NCBI GenBank assembly: GCA_022496805.1
Contig: CM040099.1
Location: 21,188,031-21,252,030, forward strand
DNA length: 64,000 nucleotides
Reading direction: 5' to 3'
Source of the DNA: Pohlia nutans
Taxonomy: Eukaryota > Streptophyta > Bryopsida > Bryales > Mniaceae
Positions 44,847 to 54,393 of the stretch are shown in pieces. The notes beneath the pieces were generated by a model that was not told the origin of the DNA, made no database searches, and saw only the letters and a list, made by a program, of their open reading frames with translations. A program made the position numbers and the translations under genes. How positions within the stretch are numbered: position 1 is the stretch's first letter; each line of letters starts with the position of its first letter.

Positions 44847-44975
44847 ACCCATTTAACACTAAGGTCATTGAGTCCAAAGTGAAACTTGCTCCCATATGCA
44901 ACTTTAGACCACCCATTTATTACTAAGGTCATTGAGTCCAAAGCGAAACTTGCTCCCATATGCTACTTTAGACGT
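44847..44975 (+). repeat. 65-bp tandem duplication
   Basis: Two adjacent units, each with CCACCCATTTA, AAGGTCATTGAGTCCAAAG, GAAACTTGCTCCCATATGC and ACTTTAGAC. Non-coding. Confidence 0.85.
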
Positions 44976-45270
44976 CCTTTATCCCCAATTTGCCTTTGAA
45001 AAGTTGAAGGTGAAAATTCACGAAGTATAGAATGCTACTCTTCGCACACTAGGGGATTTAGATGCTCAATAGTAGTATTCGTTATTTTGGGAATAAATTC
45101 AGCATGCCAAAATGTAACACCACATTCAACTCAAACCCCAAGGTATGATGGTGCTTAAGATTTTACAGGAAGTTCATGCCATTCACCCTCAAAATTGGCA
45201 CTAAATAGAATAATCAGGTAGAAAGAAAGTCCAGCTCCCTTCTGAAAGTCTACAGTCAATAAACACAACA

Positions 45271-45390
45271 TAGATAGATAGAAACTCCGGTCCACAATCC
45301 AAACCGGCATGAATAAAATGTCTATTTGTCAATGACCCAATGCCCACCGGACAAAGGGCCATTGGAACAAAACCACTCTCCCTTGCCAGG
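45271..45390 (+). repeat. Dispersed repeat S, copy 2
   Basis: Aligns with 461-582: TAGATAGAAACTCCGG, GGCATGAATAAAATGTCT, ATGCCCACCGGACAAAGGGC. Class unknown. Confidence 0.55.
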
Positions 45391-45591
45391 AATTGGAATT
45401 AAACACAGCACACGTTATAAAGAGCATCTCCATTGCAATCAAAATCTGAATTGGTTAAGTGTTCTGCATTTAGCACAAGAATTTTAAGCTCTAAATCACC
45501 GCTAATGCTACTAAGTCGTTCTTAAAATCATAGAAAAATCTTCTCCAAATTCATATTAAATGTTAAATACGAAGTTGTTGTTACCAGACAG

Positions 45592-47661
45592 TCAAGTACT
45601 TTTATCTGTCGTCGAACCAGGTAACAGTGATGCTAATCCAACGCCCTCATTGGACTCTACATGTTGAAATCGACTAACAACAGCGCCAGACGGTTGTTGG
45701 CAACCGTAAGACTTTGGAATTCGCCTTATGAAGTCCAGAGGCCTGCACACAAATGACATGAGAAAATTAGGAGTAAGGTAGAGGATACTAAAACCCTTGC
45801 GGACCTGATCCCATCTCTTATACTGACCCCTGTTACCATGCATAGAATTGCATCTCAAACACATCTAATGCACTTCTACAGACAATCAGCTTCTGAATTT
45901 GAAATAGGTTTTGTCATGAAAAAAGTAAACTTAGGTAGTTCACAACCCTATTCCTATTCATATACTATTCATTCTTGGTTGGACTTATTAGCAAGTGATG
46001 TAAGGTAGAGGGCTCCAAAACCAACAGGGTTCTAATTCCAACAAAAGCTAGGCACAATAATTATCCTAGAACCTAAATCTAGGTAGACCATAGATAGCTT
46101 ATCATTTTGGTCAACATTCAATAAGAGCTCTATGATGTGCCTAGATTTGTGTTCTAAAATAAATGCATGGTCTAGATTCAGTTGGAATTAGAACCCTGTT
46201 GGTTTTGGAGCCCTCTACCTTAAGCATGACATGACTAATGTCTATGGTCACTGATCTTGAAAATGGTATTGTTTACTGTCACTTACAGAGCTCTACAAGT
46301 CACTTTGAAATTGCATAAGAAATCCATACAAATCCATACATAGGTGATAAAAATTCGAACTAAAATAATTTGGCTCTTGTACCAAAGATCTCTCTCAGAA
46401 ATCACATTCCAACACGTGAAGATTCTTAAAGTGATGCAAATAGTATCCTCGCGCATTTCTGGCAAAGTATTCACATCCCAATCGGGTTGAACTTCAGCAG
46501 ACTTTCTAAGATGCCGCACTAACAATATTTTAGGAAAACCGTGATCCAGAGATTGCAATGCCTAATTACGACAAAGAGGAATTACTTGCTAGATTCTACA
46601 CACATAAAATTTCAGGTACGGCAACAAAATTCAGTGCAAAATTCTAAACAGGCACCCCGATCATCAGCTCTATTAACCCTAAGCTTCTAAAACGCCAAAT
46701 ATGGCCATCTGCATCACTGAACTTTGCAACGGTGGTACTTTCTCATTTTACCTCAGTTTTCTGATTGCAATACATCATTTAAAAGCTTTTCTTCTATACT
46801 ACAAGAGCAACAACAGTGTCGATCGTGTCAAACTGAAGGCATTTTCACAAAAACAGATGATTTGCAGGAGGGAGTCCAATTTTCCTACGCTACAGAAAAT
46901 ACGCTGAGGGGTTAAAAGAGACTCAATCTCAAAATCCGTCTGAGTAACAGCAGAATCCAAGGCTGCCCTCATAGTGCCCTAAGCGTCATAGTCTCCAGTA
47001 ATACCCTCGCAAACATAAACCCTAAACCCTCGTGTACAAAGCAACATGTCGATTTTTACAAAAACCGCGCGCAACGAACATAAACCCTAGAACCCTCGGA
47101 AGGCAAAGCAAAGTGCCCGTGCAGCGACGACGTGTAAATCTGCTAAATGTACAAACATGTCCGCCATTCTGCTGATAGATAGAGAGATCCAAAAAGATTT
47201 ATTCTAATTCTTGCTTAACCCCTAAGCGTCTAAAACGCCAATATGGCCGTTTGCATCACTGGAACTTTGCAACTGTGGCATTTTCTCATTTTACCTCGGT
47301 TTTCTGATTGCAATACATCATGATTTGAAGCTCTTGTTCTAAACTACAAGATCAACAGTGTCAATCGTGTCAAACTGCAGTCATTTTCACACAAACAGAT
47401 GCTTTGCAGCAGGGGTCCAATTTTCCTACACTACAGAAAATACACAGTGGACGCGTACTGGTTAAAAAGAGTGGGAAAATAACATGATGGAACAGAGTTT
47501 ACTTACATGGAAGGCAGTTCAGTCTGGAAAGCAGCGACATCACAGAAGCCTTGACGTTGCTTGTGCTTGGGGTTGACAGTGCACAACACGAACACCCGGT
47601 TCCGACGCTTGACCACCTTGCAGTACTCGCACAAGCGGCGAACCGCCGCCCGCACCTTCAT
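45592..47661 (-). CDS. bL36m: Organellar (probably mitochondrial) ribosomal protein bL36
   Basis: Two exons on the minus strand: 47661-47507 and 45742-45592. The donor ATGTAAGT and the acceptor TGTGCAG join in frame through a split Met codon, giving 101 residues. Residues 1-38 ([20 protein letters not shown] to NPKHKQRQG) are the complete bacterial-type L36 with its zinc ligands Cys11, Cys14, Cys27 and His33. Without splicing the frame would stop a codon after the donor. The second exon adds a plant-type extension of about 60 residues, consistent with the roughly 100-residue plant nuclear proteins. It functions in the large ribosomal subunit. The start is the conserved MKVR; the frame is open upstream but without an ATG. 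A nine-codon upstream ORF (ATG to stop, 47740-47714) lies in the leader. Mitochondrial location is inferred, since plastid rpl36 is usually plastid-encoded. The 1.76-kb intron holds three MITEs. Confidence 0.88.
46003..46220. mobile_element. TA-flanked MITE with 40-bp near-perfect inverted ends (bL36m intron)
   Basis: Ends AGGTAGAGGGCTCCAAAACC continuing AACAGGGTTCTAATTCCAAC, mirrored at the right with no mismatch seen. TA lies on both sides (46001-46002, 46221-46222). 218 bp. The identical ends point to recent activity. The TA target suggests a Tc1/mariner relative, but the terminus is not the Stowaway consensus. Confidence 0.85.
46673..46915 (-). mobile_element. TTAA-flanked MITE, family B, copy 3 (bL36m intron)
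   Basis: TTAACCCTAAGCTTCTAAAAC at the left and ACGCTGAGGGGTTAA at the right, with TTAA on both sides; 243 bp. Reverse orientation relative to copies 1 and 2. Interior TTTTCTGATTGCAATACATCA matches the other copies. Confidence 0.9.
47215..47465 (-). mobile_element. TTAA-flanked MITE, family B, copy 4 (bL36m intron)
   Basis: TTAACCCCTAAGCGTCTAAAA at the left and CAGTGGACGCGTACTGGTTAA-type right end; 251 bp. It ends only 42 bases from the exon 1 donor site of bL36m. Right terminus partly decayed. Confidence 0.88.
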
Positions 47662-47713
47662 TTCGATAACGGCGATTGCAATGAGGACGAAGCTCAATAC
47701 ACAATGGAGCTTG

Positions 47714-47740
47714 TTAGGAAAGCTCGGAATCCATAGCCAT
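47714..47740 (-). promoter_or_regulatory. Upstream ORF in the bL36m leader
   Basis: ATGGCTATGGATTCCGAGC then TTTCCTAA: an eight-residue peptide (MAMDSELS) plus stop, 52 bases upstream of the bL36m start codon and presumably in its 5' leader. It could lower translation of the main frame. This is inference from position only. Confidence 0.5.
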
Positions 47741-47794
47741 GAGCATTAGGGTTTTGGAGAATTGGAAGAGACGAAGTTCCCAATACGGTTCCCA

Positions 47795-47966
47795 CAATGT
47801 ACTCCCCGGGAACATCGGAGGTTGATGATTTTATTGTCTCTGCCCACCAGGGGAGAGACTACGGAAACCCTTCGTTTTTTGAGGAGTTACCAGGAGTTAC
47901 GCGCCTCAACAGTAAAATGAAGTTGTAGAAGTAAATATGGGATAAATACTAAGGCAGCGATTAGCC
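47795..47966 (+). repeat. Dispersed repeat R, copy 3 (bL36m promoter side)
   Basis: Contains CACCAGGGGAGAGACTACGG, TTGAGGAGTTACCAGGAGTT and TAGCCGCTTG. Its reverse complement is at 37374-37520, with a diverged relative at about 41900-42030. It overlaps the likely promoter or 5' leader of bL36m. Confidence 0.65.
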
Positions 47967-49147
47967 GCTTGTTTTATTTCATCCACTGTAGGTTGGTAGC
48001 ACCTTGGGCAAAAATTGATTGCGAAAACTCGTTTCCTAATTTTTGGGAAATTTCAGCACATACTTGTCCAAATATACAATATTAAGTCTGAAATGCTCAA
48101 ATAATGAAAATTTATAGAAAGTTCCTACTTCATATACCGTCTCTAAATCACACATTGTTGAAAAAATTAAACAAATTAAACAAATCAGGGATTGAAAGAG
48201 GATGGCAAGGAGGATGGCCATTAGCCACCAATGATAAATGAAATATGATAAAAATTTTATCATATTTAACCTTTGTCTTTCCAAATGTGGGAATTTTTTT
48301 TTTTTTCATCAACACTTTTTCAAACTTTTATTAATTGTTGGACATTGAGGTGCCTAAGGTGCTACCAACTTAGGATTTGCTTTCATTCATGTAGAAGATT
48401 TTATGAAACTACGTAAGATGTTCTTAGAATTAAAATCAAGTTGGTTTTGCATATGTACAATTAAAATTTTCATTACACCATCAAATCCTATTTCAAATGT
48501 TGATTCTTTACATAAGCAAAAAGATGTGCTGCAATACTAGTTAAAGAATGTTATAGCATTGTTGTGAGACGCGAGCCAACATATCAAGTGAGCATCAGAA
48601 GAATGAGCCTAAGCTCTTTCTAACTAGGATTATATTCTCGGGAGTGAAAACACCCATTAAAGTGGTTGGTTGGTAAATGCCTAACTAACACTCCCAGGTC
48701 TAATGACTTACTATGATTCAGATAATTAAGGAGTTGATCTGGTAGGTAAGTTGATTACGCTCTCCGGTAGTAGGGAAGGTTCATGGATGGAACCCGAGAA
48801 TGAATGAATGAACGTTCATCTTGTTTTAACAAACACAGAAAGGGAACACCCTTTTAAAAGTGGATTTCAAAAAGAATATTCACTCTTCTAAGTGATGTAT
48901 GAATGCCACTTGTATCTCATAAATTGTGAGATTCCCTTGTTAATGCCATGTACATTTGAGTATGAATCCTTGGTCCTTTAGAGGTCTCCCATAAAACCCT
49001 ATTCACACTGTGACCATCATTTATAATGTGAATAGGGTTGAGGGCATCGTCTCCAGTCGAGAGTGCAGTTCATTTGCACCAACGAGCCAGGGCATGTGTT
49101 TTCGACGGGGTTCAGGGTTTTAGGGTTCGTCAGTATTTTCTTTAGCG
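47967..49147. other. Divergent intergenic region between bL36m and bL32m
   Basis: The repeat R copy lies at its start. A short hairpin, AACCCTATTCACAC facing GTGAATAGGGTT, is at about 48998-49036, roughly 110 bases before the bL32m start. An A-box/B-box-like pair near 48740-48800 (GGTTCATGGATGGAACC) hints at another SINE remnant but is weak. No gene seen. Confidence 0.45.
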
Positions 49148-49507
49148 ATGTCGCGAGCACTGCGACCGCTAGCGGATCGCTTGCTGAGCTCCTGGACCGC
49201 CAAATCCTCTTCTTCTACTGTGTCGAATTCTCGGGCTTTTAGTTCTCTACAAAATGTCGGACCTCCTCCAATGCAGCAGCAAACCCCCCCGGCTTTCTGG
49301 ACGGAGGAGTTTCCGGATCGCTTCGTCCCCGAGACCGGTGCCATGGAGCTCATGGCCGTGCCGAAGCGCAAGGTGACGCCGTCGCGGAAGGGCAAGCGCA
49401 ACGGCGGGAAGTTCCTCAAGTCCGTGCCTGTGATTGCCAAGTGCAAGATTTGCGGGCGCGTGAAGCTGCCGCATTTCTACTGCTGCGATGGACAAGTGAA
49501 GAGCTGA
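49148..49507 (+). CDS. bL32m: Mitochondrial ribosomal protein bL32
   Basis: A single exon of 119 residues. Residues 1-68 form a Ser/Arg-rich N-terminal extension beginning MSRALRPLADRLLSSW, a typical mitochondrial targeting presequence rich in Arg and Ser with few acids at its start. The mature bL32 core starts at about residue 69 with MAVPKRKVTPSRKGKRNGG and carries the zinc-ribbon cysteines Cys99, Cys102 and Cys112/Cys113 in CKICG and YCC. The protein is a component of the mitochondrial large subunit. The start is the only ATG upstream of the presequence. It is divergent from bL36m about 1.5 kb away. GC content is distinctly higher than the flanks, as expected for coding sequence. Confidence 0.92.
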   Translation: MSRALRPLADRLLSSWTAKSSSSTVSNSRAFSSLQNVGPPPMQQQTPPAFWTEEFPDRFVPETGAMELMAVPKRKVTPSRKGKRNGGKFLKSVPVIAKCKICGRVKLPHFYCCDGQVKS

Positions 49508-50716
49508 CTACTTTAGAACATTTTCCTTCCCAAATTGGGGAACCCTACGCGACTCTGCCCATGTAAGAGCAAGTGAGTGATTTTTATTAGGGCAGGAAAC
49601 ATGCTACTGGAACGAATTAGTGTGGCCTTGAGAAAAACATAGTAGCAGTGCTTGCGATATAGAGCTTGAAATTCCTTGTGCTGAAAGCGTAATTTCAAAT
49701 TTCGATGTTGTGTTCATAATTTTTTCTTCCAGTTTGTGCTGATGGGATTATCTAATGCTTGACTCAGGTTATGTAGGGATTTTTGTAGTGCACCTGCCAG
49801 TTTTAGGGTTTATCGTGGAACTGTGAAATGCATGTGGAACGGTGGGGTTGCAAATGCTTCAAGCTTAATCTATTGCAGTTTTGTGAGAAGGGAACGCTTT
49901 TCAAGGTCATTCTTGCGGTAAATTGGAATCCACGTATTCTATTGTTATTCAGTTTGCAATCCACTACATCAATACATGGCAATTTCATGTACTGTACTGT
50001 AGTGTTAGATTATACATATTCAACCTCTCCATCGGCCAAGGAACAGAGTTAAGAGAGTGGTTTGTCACGAAGAACAGCTGGTTGCAATGGAAGTTTAGTT
50101 GTTATCACTTTTCAACAAAAAGAAAGTAAGTGTTGTCAGTTGTTTTGTACAAGATTCTGTTTTTAAATGTCGTTTTTATCATGTGTTCATTTGGAGGGGG
50201 AGAAGGTGGGAATTGTTTGAGCCCCCAAATTGTGTAGATTAGAGTTAATCGAAAAGAGTGTCTCAAAGTGGAAACTCACCTAATACTCACATAAGATTCA
50301 ATTTTGGTTCCAAAAGTTAGCAAAACTAGTCTATGGTGAGTTGGAGAATAATCTAAACCAAGGCCTTGCACTGCCTTGTGGGAGTGGAACTTGTGACTTC
50401 CCCAATGCTAAAGGAGAGTTCCCACAAGTTCCTCCAAACCTAAGTGGCTATTTATGAAGGGACTAAGGATCTATTCATGCACAATCTGTGTCACATATTG
50501 ATATTATTGGGATAGAGACCTTGCATAGACTCAACACAAATCCATGCTTCTTTTCAATTAAATCTGCAGAGGTTGTAGATGCATTTAGTGAGCTCTGGTT
50601 GATGTAATTTAAATAGCCGGGCATGTTCAATGGTAGCAGGCAACAGTACAGCCTTCCTGGGGAGATACAGTACATCACTGTGGCTCAACACACGTGTCTG
50701 CATCTGATTGGTTGGT
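49508..50716. other. bL32m 3' flank and intergenic DNA
   Basis: No gene recognised between bL32m and the tRNA gene. The first few hundred bases probably include the bL32m 3' UTR. Confidence 0.45.
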
Positions 50717-50789
50717 GCCGCCCTAGCTCAGTTGGTAGAGCGCAAGGCTCTTAACCTTGTGGTCCAGGGTTCGAGCCCCTGGGGCGGCG
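50717..50789 (+). tRNA. tRNA-Lys (CUU)
   Basis: 73 nt, full cloverleaf: acceptor stem GCCGCCC/GGGCGGC (7 bp) with discriminator G, D arm GCTC-AGTTGGTA-GAGC, anticodon stem CAAGG/CCTTG with loop CTCTTAA (anticodon CTT at 50750-50752), T arm CAGGG-TTCGAGC-CCCTG. A and B box promoters are intact, no intron and no encoded CCA. The downstream CTATTTTTG supplies a pol III T-run terminator. Nuclear type. Confidence 0.95.
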
Positions 50790-50791
50790 AC

Positions 50792-50799
50792 CTATTTTT
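50792..50799 (+). terminator. Pol III terminator of tRNA-Lys
   Basis: A TATTTTTG run begins within a few bases of the mature 3' end, sufficient for pol III termination. Confidence 0.7.
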
Positions 50800-51087
50800 G
50801 TCCTTCCTAGAAGTAATTTGCTCAAAAATTTCAGAAAACATCTTATGATCGAATATTGTAATCATATAGTACATACGGTAAATTGTTTCGAAAATTGATA
50901 TGAAATCTCACGACTAAGTCCTCTTTGAGTTTCAACAGTGAAGTTTTCTACATGAACACCAATTAAGAGATACAACTGCCATCCTTCCTCATGCCACCTT
51001 GCATCCTTTGGTAGCATTGCTCACGATAACCTATGCTTTTGGCTCCCATGCCTTTACCATACAAAGTGTGGTTGTTTTAGTACACCC

Positions 51088-51672
51088 TTAACCTCTAAAG
51101 GACTGTAAGGCCCCTAGGGGGCTTCTGGAACTAGGAAGTGGGGAAATTCAGGTTCTTGGGCTTTGAATTGTAGGATGAGCAACAAAGAGACCCTAGCTCT
51201 TTTTAAGAGCCATATCTGTAGGTATGGCTCTGTTGATCGAAAATTCATCAAGTGAGCAATTTTTGGTGATTTTTTTGAGTTGCGCAGTGGGTATTTTGGC
51301 ATCACTTCGGACCCTCGTATCTTCCTCCTCACACCTCCAAATTACTTGAAATTTTTTCCACATGTTTAAAATGATGATTTCTACTCAGAGTAAAATTTCA
51401 GATTTTTTGGAGCACTTTTGAACAATCCGATTTCAGCATGTGTACAAAATACCCCAAACAAGTTTCATCAATCTTCTCAATGGTGGTATTTTTTCAAAAA
51501 TCATGCGATTTTGTCGATCTTTTTTTCATAAAAAAACTTCGTAAGTCTTCTTTAGTTTCAACGGTGCCGATCGTCAAATTTACCCCACACCAATGAGGAA
51601 TTGAGCTTGCTACAAGAGCTAGTCAAGAAAACAAGAGCTAAGTTCAACACCCCCCGGTCCTTTAGGGGTTAA
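51088..51672 (+). mobile_element. TTAA-flanked MITE, family L
   Basis: Starts TTAACCTCTAAAGGACTGTA and ends CCGGTCCTTTAGGGGTTAA; 585 bp. The left terminus continues with the hairpin GGCCCCTAGGGGGC. The end motif CTAAAGGAC is that of family A but the interior differs. The final TTAA is shared with the family C element that follows. Confidence 0.85.
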
Positions 51673-52048
51673 CCCTTAAACGTCAAGAGGGCCTGAACAG
51701 GGCAGCCCGGAAGGCATCTAAATTTTTTTGGGAAGAAAATAATAATAATAAATAAAATAAATAAAACAAATTGCAAAAACGGCTCTGCATTACACTGCTG
51801 GCTAGCATTGTAGCACTGCTGAACTTCAGCTGCCCCAACCTCAAAACTTGTTCAACTTGATAACTTTGATTGCTTACCAACAATTCCACAATCTCTCAAA
51901 TGAGGCGAAAATTTGGAATCTAGATCACTTTTTCAATAGCTTTCCAACGCAACAAGTCTCGCTTGATTTGATTGAGAAAATCAACTTTTTTCTTCATTAT
52001 TCTCTTTTAAATAAGCCCATGGGGCTTACCTTGACGTTTAAGGGTTAA
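51669..52048 (-). mobile_element. TTAA-flanked MITE, family C, copy 2
   Basis: Reverse-oriented copy of 2362-2765: TTAACCCTTAAACGTCAAGAG at the left, CTTGACGTTTAAGGGTTAA at the right. In place of the poly-A tract it has an AATAATAAATAAAATAAATA stretch on the minus-strand equivalent. Both ends retain TTAA. Confidence 0.9.
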
Positions 52049-52049
52049 C

Positions 52050-52243
52050 AAACCCCTCAAGGACCAAGAAACCTGAACTGGGCCTTGTGTTTCTTTGTAA
52101 CAGTTTTAAGTAGATCCTGTTAGGACTATTCTTTTTCCAAATTTATTTAATTTTTGACCAACACATGCAATGTTATTCACTGATGCCTTGGTCCCATATG
52201 AATTATATTTGTGATTGTCATTTTAGAATCATGCATTCTTGGC
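52050..52243 (+). mobile_element. TTAA-type MITE, family A, copy 6 (truncated)
   Basis: Starts AAACCCCTCAAGGACCAAG and follows the family A interior (ACCAACACATGCAATGTTA) but loses the right terminus near 52243. It directly follows the family C copy. Confidence 0.7.
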
Positions 52244-52833
52244 AAGACCTCCCATTGGACATATCCAACATGTTGTAAAGCTCAGTACATCATATTAATA
52301 TCAAGTGCAGAGCACAGATTTACAAATGGACTCATGTCCACACTAATTTAAGCTCTACAAACTACTGCAGCACCTTTGCTAGCCAACAAAACTTCAAACC
52401 CCTAATTAGAATCCGCCCTATCATGGAGAAATGCTTGATTCAACTTACCATTTGGGATGGCAGTCTCCGGTGAAGCTACTACTCTCCTCCTTCCTTACCT
52501 GTGAATGTTGAAATCTGAGGAGGGCTTCAGCCTGATTTCCTGGTCCACACATTTTTGGTTGATTTTTGGTGGAGTACAAAATGTAACAGAGAACAAGGGC
52601 ACTTTTTACATCTTAACAGTGCATGCTTGTACAATTAGTTATGATTTGTCAAAGTTGGCAGTTTTAGTACCCACCCAAAAGTGTGCCAAACCTCAATTAT
52701 CAACCCGAGAGTTAAAAAGTAACCCATTGAAAAATTCAATATCAAAAGTGTGGTTTACCTGAAATTGTTTTGGAAAAAAAAGTATGATTTCATAGATATT
52801 GCAGATTGGTGCTTCAAATCTATATTTTATTGT

Positions 52834-53135
52834 GAACCCCTAAAGGCCCAAGGATTCACGAATTTATCATGATGTGAAAAATATAATTTAAGATGATACT
52901 GAATTATATATCAATGGAATCAGTGAAGAACAAGGATTCACAAATTTATCATGATGTGAAAAATATAATTAAGATGAGACTGAATTATATATCAATGGAG
53001 TCAGTGAAGAACAGTGCATGTGATGGTCAAAAACACAAAGGAAAGTCTACATAGAACCTACTCATAATTGCGTCAAAAAAAAAAAAAAAAGTTAAAAATG
53101 TGAGGCTCAGTTGGGGCTTCTTGGTCATTTATGCT
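52834..53135 (-). mobile_element. TTAA-type MITE, family A, copy 7 (internal duplication)
   Basis: Starts GAACCCCTAAAGGCCCAAGG and ends GGGGCTTCTTGGTCATTTATG. A 75-bp segment (CACGAATTTATCATGATGTG and following) is duplicated in tandem at 52855-53015. The terminal TTAA has decayed at both ends. Confidence 0.7.
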
Positions 53136-54393
53136 AACCATGTAAAAAGATGAGGCACTGATTCAATACCTTTAGAGCTTACCAATAGAAATGAGAACTC
53201 AACTTACCAAGGAGTGAGAACCATCTCCAAAAGTGTTGACCTGGCGTAAGGGGACCTGGCAGAGTAAGAAAAGGCATTCGAAGGAGGAGCTCCTCTGATG
53301 TCCCATTGGCTTGAAAGACATGCACGCAGGCACTGCCCCGAACAGCATATATCATCATTTGAATTAAACAGAAAATAGCTCTATGAGGAATAGTACTTGT
53401 AACTATTCATAAATAGCTTCACAACTGTGGATATTCTGGTTGAAATAAATATATGTATTTCTGCATTCTTAGAATTTTTTTTAATGCCTAAAAAGAAAGT
53501 CTACATTTTAAAAAAGGGGAATATTATCGGCCAGTGACAACTAGCTCTCAACTCCTAGAAATGTTAAAGGAGGTATATCAATAGCATCAAAAACAAACGG
53601 TGAACTTCCAGTCTACTGATGATGGTTTAACGGAACTGGAAGGGACCAGCTTGAAAGGCCAAAAAAATTATCACCAAAAATGCAGAGTTATTCGTAAACA
53701 GAAAATAATGCAGACTTGGAACTTATATATCTACGACGTTACAAAATTGATATCCTGGATGATGTTTTATAACGACCCCCGACTTGGGTTACAAAGGTTA
53801 CCAAAATTAACACCAGGTTGCAGAAAAACAACTTTCATAATGAAATTTAGACCTAAGTTACATTAATTCTGCGCCTCAATGACTAGTATGAACTACAAGC
53901 CTTTCAGTCTGAAACAACAAGTTTGGTGGCCGTGACTCATCGTTAAGACTACTACATCGATCCAGGGCATGATTGTACCACCTAGCAATCCATTGCAACA
54001 ACGCATAATAACTCTGAATCATAGCTTAACAACTCTGAATGATCAACTCCTACTATTCCCTAAAAACTCTCAACTATTCTGCAACACAATAAAGAACCTA
54101 TTTTCCATAATTCCTGATAGATACTCCTTAGTGATGAAAAGCACCATTGTGACCAATTCTTCAGTCTCCTTCTCATTGTGATGTGGGTTGCTGTTCTTTT
54201 CCGATATCATTCCATCTGACTTGTAGAGATGAGTTTCTTTTAACTCCGTAGTTCCTTGCTTCATTTTCCAACGTTGGTTAACAATAAAAGTATAAAGCAA
54301 CCTGCAATACAAACCCCTTTTTTTCCCTTCCATTACACCCGGTGTTCCATTACCTGGCTGGTGGACAGACAACACCAGCATATCGTACCTCCT
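53136..54393. other. Intergenic DNA and 3' side of the CCCH-KH gene
   Basis: The stretch nearest 54393 should contain the 3' UTR of the minus-strand CCCH-KH gene. No other gene is recognised. The 70- to 103-codon frames here on both strands lack features. Confidence 0.4.

Noticed and set aside
46283..46558. A 91-codon minus-strand frame in the bL36m intron.
   Set aside because: No recognisable domain, and exon 1 joins exon 2 in frame without it. It could be an alternative exon, but nothing supports that.
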